This document shows, piece by piece, positions 35,718 to 45,872 of a stretch of 52,366 bases of DNA. Within the stretch, counting starts at the first letter, position 1. Every line of letters begins with the position of its first letter. Origin of the DNA: Phycisphaerae bacterium (GTDB lineage Bacteria > Planctomycetota > Phycisphaerae > Tepidisphaerales > Tepidisphaeraceae); contig JAUJNJ010000024.1 in NCBI GenBank assembly GCA_030448225.1, forward strand, positions 2,446-54,811. The letters are read 5' to 3'. The position numbers and the translations under genes are program-made. The notes beneath the pieces were generated by a model that was given only the letters and a program-made list of their open reading frames with translations, was not told the DNA's origin and searched no databases.

Positions 35718-36560
35718 ATGGCCCGCGACGAGGCACACGAGCGAGCGAAGCGGTGGTGGAACGAAACGTTCGCCGAGCGGCGCCGCGCCATCGAGTCCGT
35801 CTACGGCCGATCAGGCGCCGACCCGGCGGCGGCGGCGCCCGCGCGCGCGGAGCGAGCGCGGTTCAGGTGGGACGACGTCGTCATCACCGGCGGTTCGGCC
35901 CTGACGTTCCCGCCCGCACCGGGCGAGGCCGACGCGGCGGAGTCGCCGCCGGCGTGGAGCTTCGTCACGCTCGGCCTGACGCAGCCGGAGCCGGCCGGAT
36001 GGGCTGACGAGATGCGCGGCGGCGACCCTGAGCTGAGCGGCTATCGTGCCGAACTGGTCATGCTGACTCGCGAACGCGCGGACTGGCCGTTGCTGCTGGT
36101 GCGCCAGCTCATGTGGTACGTGCGCAAGCACCGGCCGATCAACCCGGGCGACCGCATGGCGTTCGGCGCCGAGCGGGCGAGCGACGGCACGATCGACGCC
36201 AACATAGGCGACCAGGAAGCGGACGGCGTGCCGCTGCTGGGGCCGATGCGCGGCCTGTTGTTCTGGCCGCACCTGGCTGTCCGGCCGACCATTGCCGTCT
36301 CGACCGGCCCGTTCGAACTGCTCGTGGCGACGGCGATCACCGCGCCCGAGTGGGAGTTCGCCAAGCGCCTCACGAGCGAGCACCTGCTCCTGCTCCTCTA
36401 CCGCTGCGGCGTCGGACAGGTGAGCGCGTTGTCGCGCGACGACGTCGCGACGAGCCACCGCCACGGCGAGGACGCGCGCCTCGTCGCGGCGATGACGTCC
36501 GAGCGGGTGGCGGGGGAACTGACGGCGCTGGCCGGAAAGGCGTGGGCCGGCGATGCCTGA
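35718..36560 (+). CDS. Suppressor-of-fused (SUFU) domain protein
   Basis: 280 residues in one frame. After a charged helix (MARDEAHERAKRWWNETFAE) comes VVITGGSALTFPPAPG, FVTLGLTQPE, ELVMLTRERADWPLLLVRQL, INPGDRMAFG, LLFWPHLAVRP and ISTGPFELL-like VSTGPFELLVATAITAPEWE. This is the pattern of bacterial SUFU-domain proteins (PF05076). Their function is unknown, and some act as immunity-like or protein-binding partners. It lies inside the hydantoinase operon: 15 bp after subunit A, overlapping subunit B by 8 bp. Translational coupling is therefore likely. No signal peptide; cytoplasmic. Confidence 0.82.
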   Translation: MARDEAHERAKRWWNETFAERRRAIESVYGRSGADPAAAAPARAERARFRWDDVVITGGSALTFPPAPGEADAAESPPAWSFVTLGLTQPEPAGWADEMRGGDPELSGYRAELVMLTRERADWPLLLVRQLMWYVRKHRPINPGDRMAFGAERASDGTIDANIGDQEADGVPLLGPMRGLLFWPHLAVRPTIAVSTGPFELLVATAITAPEWEFAKRLTSEHLLLLLYRCGVGQVSALSRDDVATSHRHGEDARLVAAMTSERVAGELTALAGKAWAGDA

Positions 36561-38121
36561 CATCGATCCGATCGAGCTGGAACTCGTCCGCAACTTCTTC
36601 GAGGCCGCGGCCGAGGAGATGGGCATCACGCTTCAGCGCGTGGCGTTCTCGGCGAACATCAAGGAGCGGCGGGACTTCTCCTGCGCGCTGTTCGACGCCG
36701 GCGGCAACCTCCTCGCGCAGGCGGCGCACATCCCGGTTCACCTGGGGTCGATGCCCGCGTCGGTGGCGGCGGTGCGCGAGCGACTCCGGGCGCTGGGCGA
36801 GGGAGACGTGGCGATCGTGAACGACCCGTTCGCGGGCGGCACGCACCTGCCGGACGTGACGATCGTCTCGCCGATCCACCACGCCGGCGCGCTCGTCGGC
36901 TACGCCGCGAACCGGGCGCACCACGCGGACGTCGGCGGGATCAGTCCCGGCTCGATGACGCTCAGCCGGCACATCGACGAGGAAGGGTTCCGGATCGAGC
37001 CGACCCTCCTGTATCGCGCGGGCGTGCGGGACGAGGCGCTGTTGGGGCGGTTCCTCGCGGCGGTGCGCACGCCGGACGAACGCCTCGGCGACCTCGACGC
37101 GCAACTCGCGGCCAACGCGGTCGGCGCGCGGGCCGTGGGGCGGATGGTCGAGCGGCACGGCGCGGCAGCGGTCGAGCGTTACGGGCGGGCGCTGCTCGAC
37201 TACGCGCAGGCGTTCATGGCGCGGGCGGTCGCGTCGATCCCGGAGGGCGAGTGGTCGTTCGAGGACGTGCTCGACGACGACGGGGCCGGCGGCGGGCCGG
37301 TGCGCATCCGCGCGACGGTGCGGGTGGCGGGGGAGCGGGCGGTCGTGGACTTCGGCGGCAGCGATCCGCAGGTGGCGGGGTGCGTGAACTGCCCGGAGGC
37401 GGTCACGCGGTCGGCGGTGTACTACTGCTTCGCCTGCCTGCTCGACGCGGGCGTGCCGCTCAACGGCGGGTGTTTTCGGAACATCGACGTGATCACGACG
37501 CCCGGCTCGGTCGTGGGGGCGCTGCCGCCGGCGGCCGTCGTCGCGGGCAACACCGAGACGAGCCAGCGCGTGGTCGACGTCGTGCTCGGCGCGCTGGCGC
37601 AGGCGCTGCCCGGCCGCATCCCCGCCGCCAGTTGCGGGACGATGAGCAGCGTCGCGCTCGGCGGGGCGGGCTGGACGTACTACGAGACGATCGGCGGCGG
37701 CAGCGGCGCGGGGCCGGGGTGGGACGGCGCGTCGGCGGTGCAGTGCCACATGACCAACACGCTCAACACGCCCGCCGAGGCGATCGAGATGCAGTACCCG
37801 CTGCGCGTCCGCGCGTTCGAGGTCTACCGCAACGGCGGCGTCGGCGCGCGGGCCGGCGGCCACGGCATTCGTCGGTCGCTCGAGGCGCTGGCCGACTGCG
37901 AGGGCACGATCCTCGGCGACCGCCGCGTCAATCGGCCGTACGGGCTGAACGGCGGCGGGCCGGGCGGGATCGGGCAGAACCTGCACGTCGCCGACGGGCC
38001 GCCGACGCAATTGCCGGGAAAGTGCCGCGTCGCGTTACGGCCCGGCGATCGGCTGGAAATCCGCACGCCCGGGGGCGGCGGGTGGGGCGAGGCGGGTGGC
38101 GAGAAAGTGGATCGGCGGTGA
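36553..38121 (+). CDS. hyuB: Hydantoinase/5-oxoprolinase subunit B
   Basis: 522 residues, intact. DPIELELVRNFFEAAAEEMG and LQRVAFSANIKERRDFSCAL open the family. Then IPVHLGSMPASVAAVRERL, VNDPFAGGTHLPDVTIVSPI, ANRAHHADVGGISPGSM, YCFACLLDAGVPLNGGCFRN, and a C-terminal GDRLEIRTPGGGGWGE. All are typical of HyuB. It works with subunit A on 5-oxoproline, hydantoins or related cyclic amides. Its start overlaps the SUFU gene end, so A, SUFU and B form one unit. Confidence 0.95.
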   Translation: MPDIDPIELELVRNFFEAAAEEMGITLQRVAFSANIKERRDFSCALFDAGGNLLAQAAHIPVHLGSMPASVAAVRERLRALGEGDVAIVNDPFAGGTHLPDVTIVSPIHHAGALVGYAANRAHHADVGGISPGSMTLSRHIDEEGFRIEPTLLYRAGVRDEALLGRFLAAVRTPDERLGDLDAQLAANAVGARAVGRMVERHGAAAVERYGRALLDYAQAFMARAVASIPEGEWSFEDVLDDDGAGGGPVRIRATVRVAGERAVVDFGGSDPQVAGCVNCPEAVTRSAVYYCFACLLDAGVPLNGGCFRNIDVITTPGSVVGALPPAAVVAGNTETSQRVVDVVLGALAQALPGRIPAASCGTMSSVALGGAGWTYYETIGGGSGAGPGWDGASAVQCHMTNTLNTPAEAIEMQYPLRVRAFEVYRNGGVGARAGGHGIRRSLEALADCEGTILGDRRVNRPYGLNGGGPGGIGQNLHVADGPPTQLPGKCRVALRPGDRLEIRTPGGGGWGEAGGEKVDRR

Positions 38122-38169
38122 ACGGCGGGTTGCCCGATCGCCGCGGCGGTCGGATGATACGTGGGAACG

Positions 38170-39105
38170 ATGGCGTCGACGCCCCTCGACATCTCCTGGC
38201 AGGTCCTGCGCGGCATCGTGCAGGACTGGGCCGGACCCGCCGCCGAACTCGAGGAGGTTCAGCCGCTGCACGGCGGGTTCGTCAACACCACCGTCGCGCT
38301 GCGGTGCCGCGGCGGCGAGCGGGCGGTGCTGAAGATCACGCCGCACCGGGTCGACCGCTCGCACGCCGAGGAGGAGTGCCAACTCGCCGCCCTCCGCGCC
38401 GCCGGCGTGCCGGTGCCGCGGGTGTACGGGTGCGTGATCGGCACGCTCGACCACCCGTTCAGCTACATCCTGATGGAGCACGTCGACGGCGTCGACCTCG
38501 CCGAGGCGAAGCGGAGGTGCCCGCCCGACGCGTTCGACGCGCTACAGGCGGAACTGGCCGAGATCGTCCGCCGGCTGCACGGCCACACCGGCACGCACTA
38601 CGGGCGCGTCTCGCCGTCGGAGCCGACGCGCTACGAGAGCTGGCCGTCGTGCTACCGGGCGATCTTCGACCCGATCTGGCACGACGTGGAGAAGTCGGGC
38701 CTGCTGCCGCCGAAGTGCCGCAAGACGGTCGCGAAGGTCCACGAGCGGCTCGACCGGCTCCTCGCCCACGACGACTGCCCCCGCCTCGTCCACTGGGACC
38801 TGTGGGCCACGAACGTCCTGGCGCGCCCCGACGCCGACGGCCGATGGCACGTCGCCGCGCTGCTCGACCCGGCGTGCAAGTACGCCCACTGCGAGGCGGA
38901 ACTGGCGTACATGGAGCTGTTCCACACCGTCAACGGCGCGTTCCTGCGCGCCTACCAGGGCTCGCAGCGACTCACCAGCGATTACCACCGCATCCGCAAG
39001 CCGGTCTACCAGCTCTACGCGATGCTCAACCATCTGCACTGCTTCGGACAGGAGTACGTGAAGCCCGCGATCGGCGCCATCGAACGCGCGGCGGTTGTGG
39101 TGTGA
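38170..39105 (+). CDS. Fructosamine-kinase/aminoglycoside-phosphotransferase family protein
   Basis: 311 residues from ATG at 38170. A GTG nine bases earlier is possible. VQPLHGGFVNTTVAL and AVLKITPHRVDRSHAEEE form the nucleotide-binding lobe. The catalytic loop is LVHWDLWATNVLARPDADG, where fructosamine kinases usually have HGDLWSGN. Metal-binding LLDPACKYAHCEAELAYMEL and YQLYAMLNHLHCFGQEYV follow, both strongly fructosamine-kinase-like. The expected product would be phosphorylation of a ketoamine or other sugar-linked amine. It starts 48 bp after hyuB and may share its transcript. The G-to-W change next to the catalytic Asp could alter activity. Substrate not proven. Confidence 0.85.
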   Translation: MASTPLDISWQVLRGIVQDWAGPAAELEEVQPLHGGFVNTTVALRCRGGERAVLKITPHRVDRSHAEEECQLAALRAAGVPVPRVYGCVIGTLDHPFSYILMEHVDGVDLAEAKRRCPPDAFDALQAELAEIVRRLHGHTGTHYGRVSPSEPTRYESWPSCYRAIFDPIWHDVEKSGLLPPKCRKTVAKVHERLDRLLAHDDCPRLVHWDLWATNVLARPDADGRWHVAALLDPACKYAHCEAELAYMELFHTVNGAFLRAYQGSQRLTSDYHRIRKPVYQLYAMLNHLHCFGQEYVKPAIGAIERAAVVV

Positions 39106-39230
39106 GCGATCGGGGAAAACACCCGCGCCGGACGCGTCGGTGAGGATGTACCTTGCTTCAACTTCCGGTGGAGCGGGCGGCGCGGAAACCTTCACCCTCG
39201 TCGGCGTGGTGACCACCGGTGTGCACCCGG

Positions 39231-39248
39231 GCCCCCCACGCGGGGGGC
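39231..39248 (+). terminator. Strong hairpin after the kinase gene, possible terminator
   Basis: GCCCCCC and GGGGGGC pair perfectly around ACGC. Fifteen bases later lies TGTTTTGGTTTTGG, so the T tract is displaced and interrupted. It could end the hydantoinase-kinase transcript or, read from the other strand, lie downstream of the small lipoprotein gene. Confidence 0.5.
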
Positions 39249-39306
39249 TGACCCCGGGGGTGTTTTGGTTTTGGATCGGGGAAAGCAGCTCCACGCGGGC
39301 TCGGCT

Positions 39307-39423
39307 TCACCGGTTGTCGGTGGCGAGGGCGGGCAGGACGCCCGGGCCGGCCTCGCGGATGTTCTTGTCGCAGGCGCTGGCGGCGAGGGCGATCAGGCAG
39401 CAGCAGATGAAGGTTCGGCGCAT
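39307..39423 (-). CDS. Very small predicted lipoprotein (38 residues)
   Basis: ATG at 39423 gives MRRTFICCCLIALAASACDK, then NIREAGPGVLPALATDNR and stop. Two Arg, a hydrophobic core and ASAC form a lipoprotein signal with Cys18 as the lipidated residue. The mature part is only about 20 residues. In size and layout it resembles entericidin-type lipoproteins, but the mature sequence is not diagnostic. No good operon partner: the epimerase gene lies downstream of its promoter region on the same strand. Confidence 0.5.
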   Translation of the reverse strand: MRRTFICCCLIALAASACDKNIREAGPGVLPALATDNR

Positions 39424-39536
39424 GGGCGACTGAGGTAGCCGAAGCGGGGCGGTCGTGCAAATGAAGCAGGGGCAACGCCGTGTGGCGTCGCCCCTGTTCA
39501 TTTCAGTCTACCGGATGGTGCGGCGGCGGCGGCGGG

Positions 39537-40546
39537 TTAGGCCGAGGCCTTGCGGGTGCCCATCTGGTCGTAGATCCAGCGGTAGGTCTTCTCCATGCCG
39601 TCGCGGAGCTTCGTGTCGGGCTCCCAGCCGAAGACCTTGTTGATCAGCGTGTTGTCGCTGTTGCGGCCGTTGACGCCCTTGGGGGCGTTGAGGTTGTAGT
39701 TCCGCTTCAGCTTGATGCCGGCGATGTCCTCGACGACGTCGACGAGCTGGTTGATCGTCACGCCCTCGCTCGAGCCGAGGTTGATCGGGTCGAAGAAGGT
39801 CTCGCTCTCGGTGATCATGTAGATGCCCTTGAGGCAGTCGTTGATGTACATGAACGAGCGCGTCTGCTTGCCGTCGCCCCAGATCTCGATCTCGTGCTTG
39901 CCCGAGAGCTTGGCCTCGATCACCTTGCGGCACATCGCGGCGGGCGCCTTCTCGCGGCCGCCTTGGTAGGTGCCGAACGGGCCGTAGACGTTGTGGAAGC
40001 GGGCGACGCGGGTCGGGACCTTCCAGTCCTCGCGGAAGTGGCGGCACATCCGCTCGCTGAACAGCTTCTCCCAGCCGTAGCCGTCTTCCGGCAGGGCGGG
40101 GTAGGCGTCCTCTTCCTTCAGGAAGACGTCGGTGCTCTTGTTCGTCTGCTTCTCGCCGTTGTAGACGCACGCGCTGGACGCGTAGAAGAAGCGGTGCAGG
40201 TCGTTGCCCTGCTCCTTGACGGCCTGGAGCAGGTGCGTGTTGATCAACACGCTGACCATGCACAGGCCCTTGTTGTTCTCGATGAAGCCCATCCCGCCCA
40301 TGTTGCAGGCGAGGTTGATCACCGTGTCCATGCCCTTGGTCGCGCGCGGGCGGCGTCGAGCAGGTTGAGGTCGGCGACGACGTTCTCGCGCCGGGGTGGA
40401 CCTGGTACCACTGATCCTTCGGCTTCACGTCGACGCAGCACCGTGCGCGCGCGGCCGAGCAGGTCGGCCACGAGGTGACCGCCGATGAAACCGCCGCCGC
40501 CGCAGACGACGACCTTGTTGTTCTTGCCGATTTTGGTTTGGGGCAT
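39537..40546 (-). CDS. GDP-mannose 3,5-epimerase-like NAD-dependent epimerase, frameshifted near the start
   Basis: ATG at 40546: MPQTKIGKNNKVVVCGGGGF with the Rossmann GGGGFIGG. A frame change or two between 40500 and 40320 join VVADLNLLD to KGMDTVINLACNMGGMGFI, whose NMGGMGFI is characteristic of GDP-mannose 3,5-epimerases. Then FFYASSACVYNGEKQ, the catalytic YGWEKL (YxxxK), RFHNVYGPFGTYQGGREKAP, WGDGKQTRSFMYI, and GRNSDNTLINKVFGWEP. The epimerase makes GDP-L-galactose or GDP-L-gulose from GDP-mannose. It lies with GDP-fucose and GDP-rhamnose-type enzymes, suggesting supply of sugars for a surface polysaccharide. Confidence 0.87.
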
Positions 40547-40734
40547 AGCTCTGTGGAAAAAGGGATACGGAACGGTCTTCTCTACCCTCCGGATCGCCCC
40601 GGTCGCAACGGCGGCCGGGCCGGTAGAGCTTTATTACGATGATCGAGTCCGGGCGGAACCCACGACCCTTCGAATCGGGCCCGGCCGCCCGTCAGGCGCC
40701 GCCGGCCGACCCCGTTAAACCTCACGACCCGCCC

Positions 40735-41709
40735 TCACACGCCCGCCGGCTGGTACGTCAGCCGGGCGTCGGTCGCCGCGTGCTGCTCGAACCACTCGAT
40801 CGTCCGCGACAGCCCCTCCTCGAGCGAGGTGCGGGCGACGAAGCCGATCGACCCGCGGGCCCGCTCGACGTCGAGGCATCGCCGCGGCTGGCCGTCGGGC
40901 TTGTCGGCGTCCCAGGCGATACGCCCCTCGAACCCCGAGAGTCGGGCGACGAGCTCCGTCAGGTCCCGGATCTTGATCTCGCGGCCGCTACCAAGGTTCA
41001 TCGGCTCAGGCGAGTCGTACCTTTCCATCGTCGCGATAATTCCGTCGGCACAATCCTCGACGTAGAGGAACTCTCGGCTGACCTTGCCGGTTCCCCAGGC
41101 GGTGATGTGCCCGTCGCCGCGCTGCCGGGCCTCGACGCACTTGCGCACGAGGGCGGGGATCACGTGGCTCGACTCCAGGTCGAAGTTATCGCGCGGCCCG
41201 TACAGGTTTACGGGCAAAACGTACACCGCGTTCAGACCATATTGTTCGCGATACGCCTGGCACATCACCAGCAGGGCCTTCTTCGCCACGCCGTAGGGGG
41301 CGTTGGTGATCTCCGGGTACCCGTTCCAGAGGTCGCTCTCCTTGAACGGCACCGGCGTCAGGTTCGGGTACGCGCAAATCGTGCCGACCTGAACGAACTT
41401 CTTGATATCGTGGCGGCGGGCGCCCTCGAGCAGGTGCATGCCCATCGCCATGTTGGCGAAGAAGAAGCGGCCCGGGTTGTCGCGGTTGGCACCGATCCCG
41501 CCGACCTCGGCCGCGAGGTGCAACACCACGTCCGGCTTTACGTCATCATAAAGGCGGGCGACGGCGGCCTCACTGGTCAGGTCGACGTCGCGGCGGCGGG
41601 GGACGAACAGCCGCTCGTAACCCTGCTCGCGGAGCCGGTCGACGACGAAGCTGCCCAGAAAGCCGGCCCCGCCGGTGATGAGGATTCGATCGGACTTGCC
41701 GCAGTTCAT
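40735..41709 (-). CDS. fcl: GDP-L-fucose synthase
   Basis: 324 residues from ATG at 41709: [77 protein letters not shown] (YxxxK), [40 protein letters not shown]. These are diagnostic for GDP-4-keto-6-deoxymannose 3,5-epimerase/4-reductase. It uses the product of the GDP-mannose dehydratase encoded at 44549-45631. A longer start at 41820 adds an unconserved leader. Cytoplasmic. Confidence 0.94.
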   Translation of the reverse strand: MNCGKSDRILITGGAGFLGSFVVDRLREQGYERLFVPRRRDVDLTSEAAVARLYDDVKPDVVLHLAAEVGGIGANRDNPGRFFFANMAMGMHLLEGARRHDIKKFVQVGTICAYPNLTPVPFKESDLWNGYPEITNAPYGVAKKALLVMCQAYREQYGLNAVYVLPVNLYGPRDNFDLESSHVIPALVRKCVEARQRGDGHITAWGTGKVSREFLYVEDCADGIIATMERYDSPEPMNLGSGREIKIRDLTELVARLSGFEGRIAWDADKPDGQPRRCLDVERARGSIGFVARTSLEEGLSRTIEWFEQHAATDARLTYQPAGV

Positions 41710-41899
41710 AAGGCGATACCCTTCGACATCGGTCGCACTGTCGCCGACGTGGCGAGCGAGGTCAAGCGGTTCGGGGCTAGGGGTTTGAAGCTTCGGACAC
41801 GTCACGTTGAAGCCGGCCACAAGGATTATCGGTCAAAGGTCGTGTCCGGCCGCACATGCGACCAACCCGTTGCCCGCCAGACTGTTGAGGGGCCCGCCC

Positions 41900-42826
41900 A
41901 TGGCCGACGCGCCGTCGATCGACGTCGAAACCGACCCCGACCGCCCCGGCGGCACGCTCTGCCCCGTCTGCGGCTACGACCAGCGCGCCGCCACGACCAA
42001 CCGCTGCGCTGAATGCGGCGTCGTGCTCGACCGGGCGACGCTCGATCGCAGCGGCTATTCCTGGCCGTATCGCAGCAGCGTGGGGCGGGTAAAAGCTTTC
42101 CTCGTCACGATTTGGCAGGTCACGGTCGACCGGCGGTCGCTCCGCCACGAGGCGGCTAAACCTCAGTCCGCCGCCGATGCCGACGTGTTCCGAAGGTGGG
42201 TCACAACCGTCGTCGCCCTCTGTTTCGCCGTCTTCGCGACGATGCTGATCTTAGGCGACGGCATCCAATTCGTGACAATCGAGAAGGTCCCATCCTTTTC
42301 CGGAGTGCCGCCCCAGCCCGGGTACGTTCAGGACCTTGTCGTGCCGTGGTCGGCGGGCGTGACGTTGTGGCCGGCGCTGTACGGCTACGGGCTGCTCCTG
42401 GCGATGTACATGACCGGGGCGACGCTCCCCGTCCTGAAGCGCCCCGGCATCACCGCCGGCCGGGTCGACACCGCACACGCGATCGCGCGGTACACGACCG
42501 CCCCCCTCGTCTGGCTGCTGCCCGCCGCCGTCGGCTACGCGATCCTCTTTCGGCCGTGGATAACGAACGACACCCGCGTCCGCGGTTCGCTCGGCTTCAC
42601 GACGCTGGCGATCGTGAGCTTCCTGTCGGTCGTCTTCGCACTGCTCGCGACGGTCTATCGAACCGGCCAGTGGCGGGCGCGGGTGACGCACGGGGGGAAC
42701 GTCAGCGGCCTGCTCGGAACGGGCGAGCTACTGCTGCGCTGGTTTGGTGGATGCCTCGTCCTGCTCTGCGTCGTCCCGTGGTGCGTCGGCTACGTCTGGC
42801 TCGTCGTCGACAGCTTCCGGGGATGA
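41900..42826 (+). CDS. Membrane protein with N-terminal zinc ribbon
   Basis: 308 residues from ATG at 41900. An acidic start, then CPVCGYDQRAATTNRCAECG, a four-Cys zinc ribbon of a kind common in planctomycetes. After a loop come at least five hydrophobic spans (WVTTVVALCFAVFATMLIL, ALYGYGLLLAMYM, LVWLLPAAVGYAILF, TTLAIVSFLSVVFALLATV, CLVLLCVVPWCVGYVWLVV). No function known. Convergent with and overlapping the next minus-strand gene by about 99 bp at the 3-prime ends. Confidence 0.8.
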   Translation: MADAPSIDVETDPDRPGGTLCPVCGYDQRAATTNRCAECGVVLDRATLDRSGYSWPYRSSVGRVKAFLVTIWQVTVDRRSLRHEAAKPQSAADADVFRRWVTTVVALCFAVFATMLILGDGIQFVTIEKVPSFSGVPPQPGYVQDLVVPWSAGVTLWPALYGYGLLLAMYMTGATLPVLKRPGITAGRVDTAHAIARYTTAPLVWLLPAAVGYAILFRPWITNDTRVRGSLGFTTLAIVSFLSVVFALLATVYRTGQWRARVTHGGNVSGLLGTGELLLRWFGGCLVLLCVVPWCVGYVWLVVDSFRG

Positions 42827-44299
42827 TGCGCCTTGCCCGTCGCCGAGGGGCGCCTTCGGCACCCACAGGCTGAGATCGCGGTACTGCCGGATCGGCACCC
42901 CGCGACGTCCGGGGGTGGGGTTCATCTCCCAGTCGTTCATCGGCACGGGACGGATGACGGCACCCTCCGCCTCGCCCGCCTCGAAGTAGACCAGCGGCCG
43001 ATCGCCACCATCCGGCAGGGCACCGTGCAGAATCATGTACCCGAGGGGTCGGCCGTCGTCGGGAAAGGGGTCGGTCGGAACGCCGGGGAGGTAACGCGGC
43101 GCGAGCGCGGCGAGGTCGGCGGGCCACCGGCCGTGGTCGTGGCGGTAGAGCCGGGCCGCCAGGATCACCGCCATCACGCGTCGTTCGCCGTACACGCGAA
43201 AGATTTGCTCGAGCGCGCGTCGAAGGCTGTACTGCTCGAACCACCTGGAGTAGCGGGGGACCAATCGTGTGGCGACCGCGCCGAGCAGGGGGCGAGCCGG
43301 CGTCAACAACTGCGTTTCCGGATGCGCCCGCGCCATCACTCGACGCGCCGCGGCGAACGTCGGCTGCTTGCTGGCCTCGGTGATGACGTCGAAGTCGTGG
43401 AGCCACCGGACCCGGGTCCGGTCGGCCAGCGGCCGGATCGCCCAGGTGCCGCGCGACTCGGCGTCGAGGAAGTCGAGCATGATCGCCCGCTCCCACGTCA
43501 GCGACCGCGTGAAGCCCTCCCGCGCCGCCGTCTCGTCGAGGAGGGCGTCGATCAGCGCCCGCGCCCGCGCCGGGGGAGCCGCGCCTCGCCCGTCGAGTTT
43601 CAGGTCGGCCGCGATCGGGCCGATCGCGCTGCACGCGAGGGAGTCGATCCCGATGGCGACGAGTTGGGAGAGGAGCGTCGGGTCTTGCCGGATCGAAGCC
43701 GCGAGGTGCAGCAGGTCGAGTAGCCGCTCGACGGCCTCGGCGTCGTCGCCCTGTTGATGAACGTACGCGGCCCCGTCGGCGAGCGTGTTGGCGAGGTGCC
43801 TGGCGCCGTTCAAGCTGGGGCTGATCGTGGTGGCCGTCGACAGGTCGCGCCGGAGCTGCGCCCGCGGGAGTTGCCGCGCCCGCCGGGCGAGCGGAAACAT
43901 GGCGGCGTTGCCCTGTTCCGACGCCCGCGCCATCGCGACCCACCCCGCGCCGTAGGGCGGGTAGTTGGGGTACGTCATGGCGCTGGCCCGCGGCGAGTCG
44001 ACGCCCGGCTTGATCGCCGCGCGGGCCGCCATGTACACGGGCCACGCGTTCTCGGCGTCGGGCAGCGGTTCGATCACGATGTTGATCAGCCGGACCGGCT
44101 CGCCCCGCCGGCGCAAGTCGTCCAGCGCGGCGGCGGCTTGCCGCGCGGCATACCAGCCCCACGTGAGGCGCAAGATCAGGAGGAGCGAGAGCAGGGTGAG
44201 AACGCCCGCGCCTTGCGGGTGGCGACGCGCCCAACTGTGGACGCCACGCCGACGGCCGGGCGTCGATTCCGCGGCGGGTGAGTTCGTTCCGTCCGCCAT
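42728..44299 (-). CDS. Uncharacterised membrane-anchored protein
   Basis: About 523 residues from ATG at 44299 (MADGTNSPAAESTPGRRRG). One membrane span near the start (VLTLLSLLLILRLTWGW) with the remaining 450 residues probably outside. Helical repeats follow (ADLKLDGRGAAPPARARALI, LTWERAIMLDFLDAESRG). Near the end is LYRHDHGRWPADLAALAPRY then PTDPFPDDGRPLGYMI, a motif like the C-terminal part of prepilin/pseudopilin-type proteins in planctomycetes. The acidic tail ends EQDEASTKPAQQ. Alternative starts upstream (44362, 44401) exist. Function unknown. Confidence 0.7.
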   Translation of the reverse strand: MADGTNSPAAESTPGRRRGVHSWARRHPQGAGVLTLLSLLLILRLTWGWYAARQAAAALDDLRRRGEPVRLINIVIEPLPDAENAWPVYMAARAAIKPGVDSPRASAMTYPNYPPYGAGWVAMARASEQGNAAMFPLARRARQLPRAQLRRDLSTATTISPSLNGARHLANTLADGAAYVHQQGDDAEAVERLLDLLHLAASIRQDPTLLSQLVAIGIDSLACSAIGPIAADLKLDGRGAAPPARARALIDALLDETAAREGFTRSLTWERAIMLDFLDAESRGTWAIRPLADRTRVRWLHDFDVITEASKQPTFAAARRVMARAHPETQLLTPARPLLGAVATRLVPRYSRWFEQYSLRRALEQIFRVYGERRVMAVILAARLYRHDHGRWPADLAALAPRYLPGVPTDPFPDDGRPLGYMILHGALPDGGDRPLVYFEAGEAEGAVIRPVPMNDWEMNPTPGRRGVPIRQYRDLSLWVPKAPLGDGQGASSPEAVDDEPDVADAPRDDAEQDEASTKPAQQ

Positions 44300-44442
44300 C
44301 GCGCGCCTCCGTCCGGCGGCAGACGTCGGCGACCGTTCTGGTCGACCCGTCTCGCCCGCCATCAAATGACGGAGGCGCGAACGCTTCGTCTCAGGTTCCA
44401 TGGGAAACGTGGCCCACCGCCAAGGCGCTTTCCCTTGCACCT

Positions 44443-44509
44443 GATAGCCGCGGGCGGGAGCGCACCGGCCTTCGCACGGAAGACCAGCGGGCTTCCGCCC
44501 GCGGCTATC
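44443..44509. repeat. 15-bp perfect inverted repeat, REP-like hairpin
   Basis: GATAGCCGCGGGCGG at 44443-44457 and its exact reverse complement at 44495-44509 enclose 37 bases. The right arm also contains its own hairpin GCGGGC-TTCC-GCCCGC (44487-44502). It lies between the ends of GDP-mannose dehydratase (40 bp away) and the upstream region of the membrane protein, both minus strand. It could terminate transcription, stabilise the upstream mRNA, or be a REP-family mobile palindrome. No T tract follows. Confidence 0.7.
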
Positions 44510-44548
44510 AAGAGTCACTGGCAGTTTCCGGCGGAGCAGGATCGCGCT

Positions 44549-45631
<1,083 letters not shown>

Positions 45632-45872
45632 CCTGTCCTGCGGGTTGATGGCCAAAACATGCGCGGCGCCGCCCGGTCCCGATCGCTTCCTCGAGCCACG
45701 TCGACGCGGATCGCTTGTCGTGCGACGCGGGGGCGGCCGGCCGCCGTCGCGAAGATCACGCGTAGTGCCTGCCCCCCGCGGCCGCTAGACTATCTTCGCA
45801 CGGCGGCCCGCCTGCAAGCGGGCCGGCCCCCGGGGCGCCGCGCGTCGCCGGGCCGGAAGGGAGCTGATCCGC

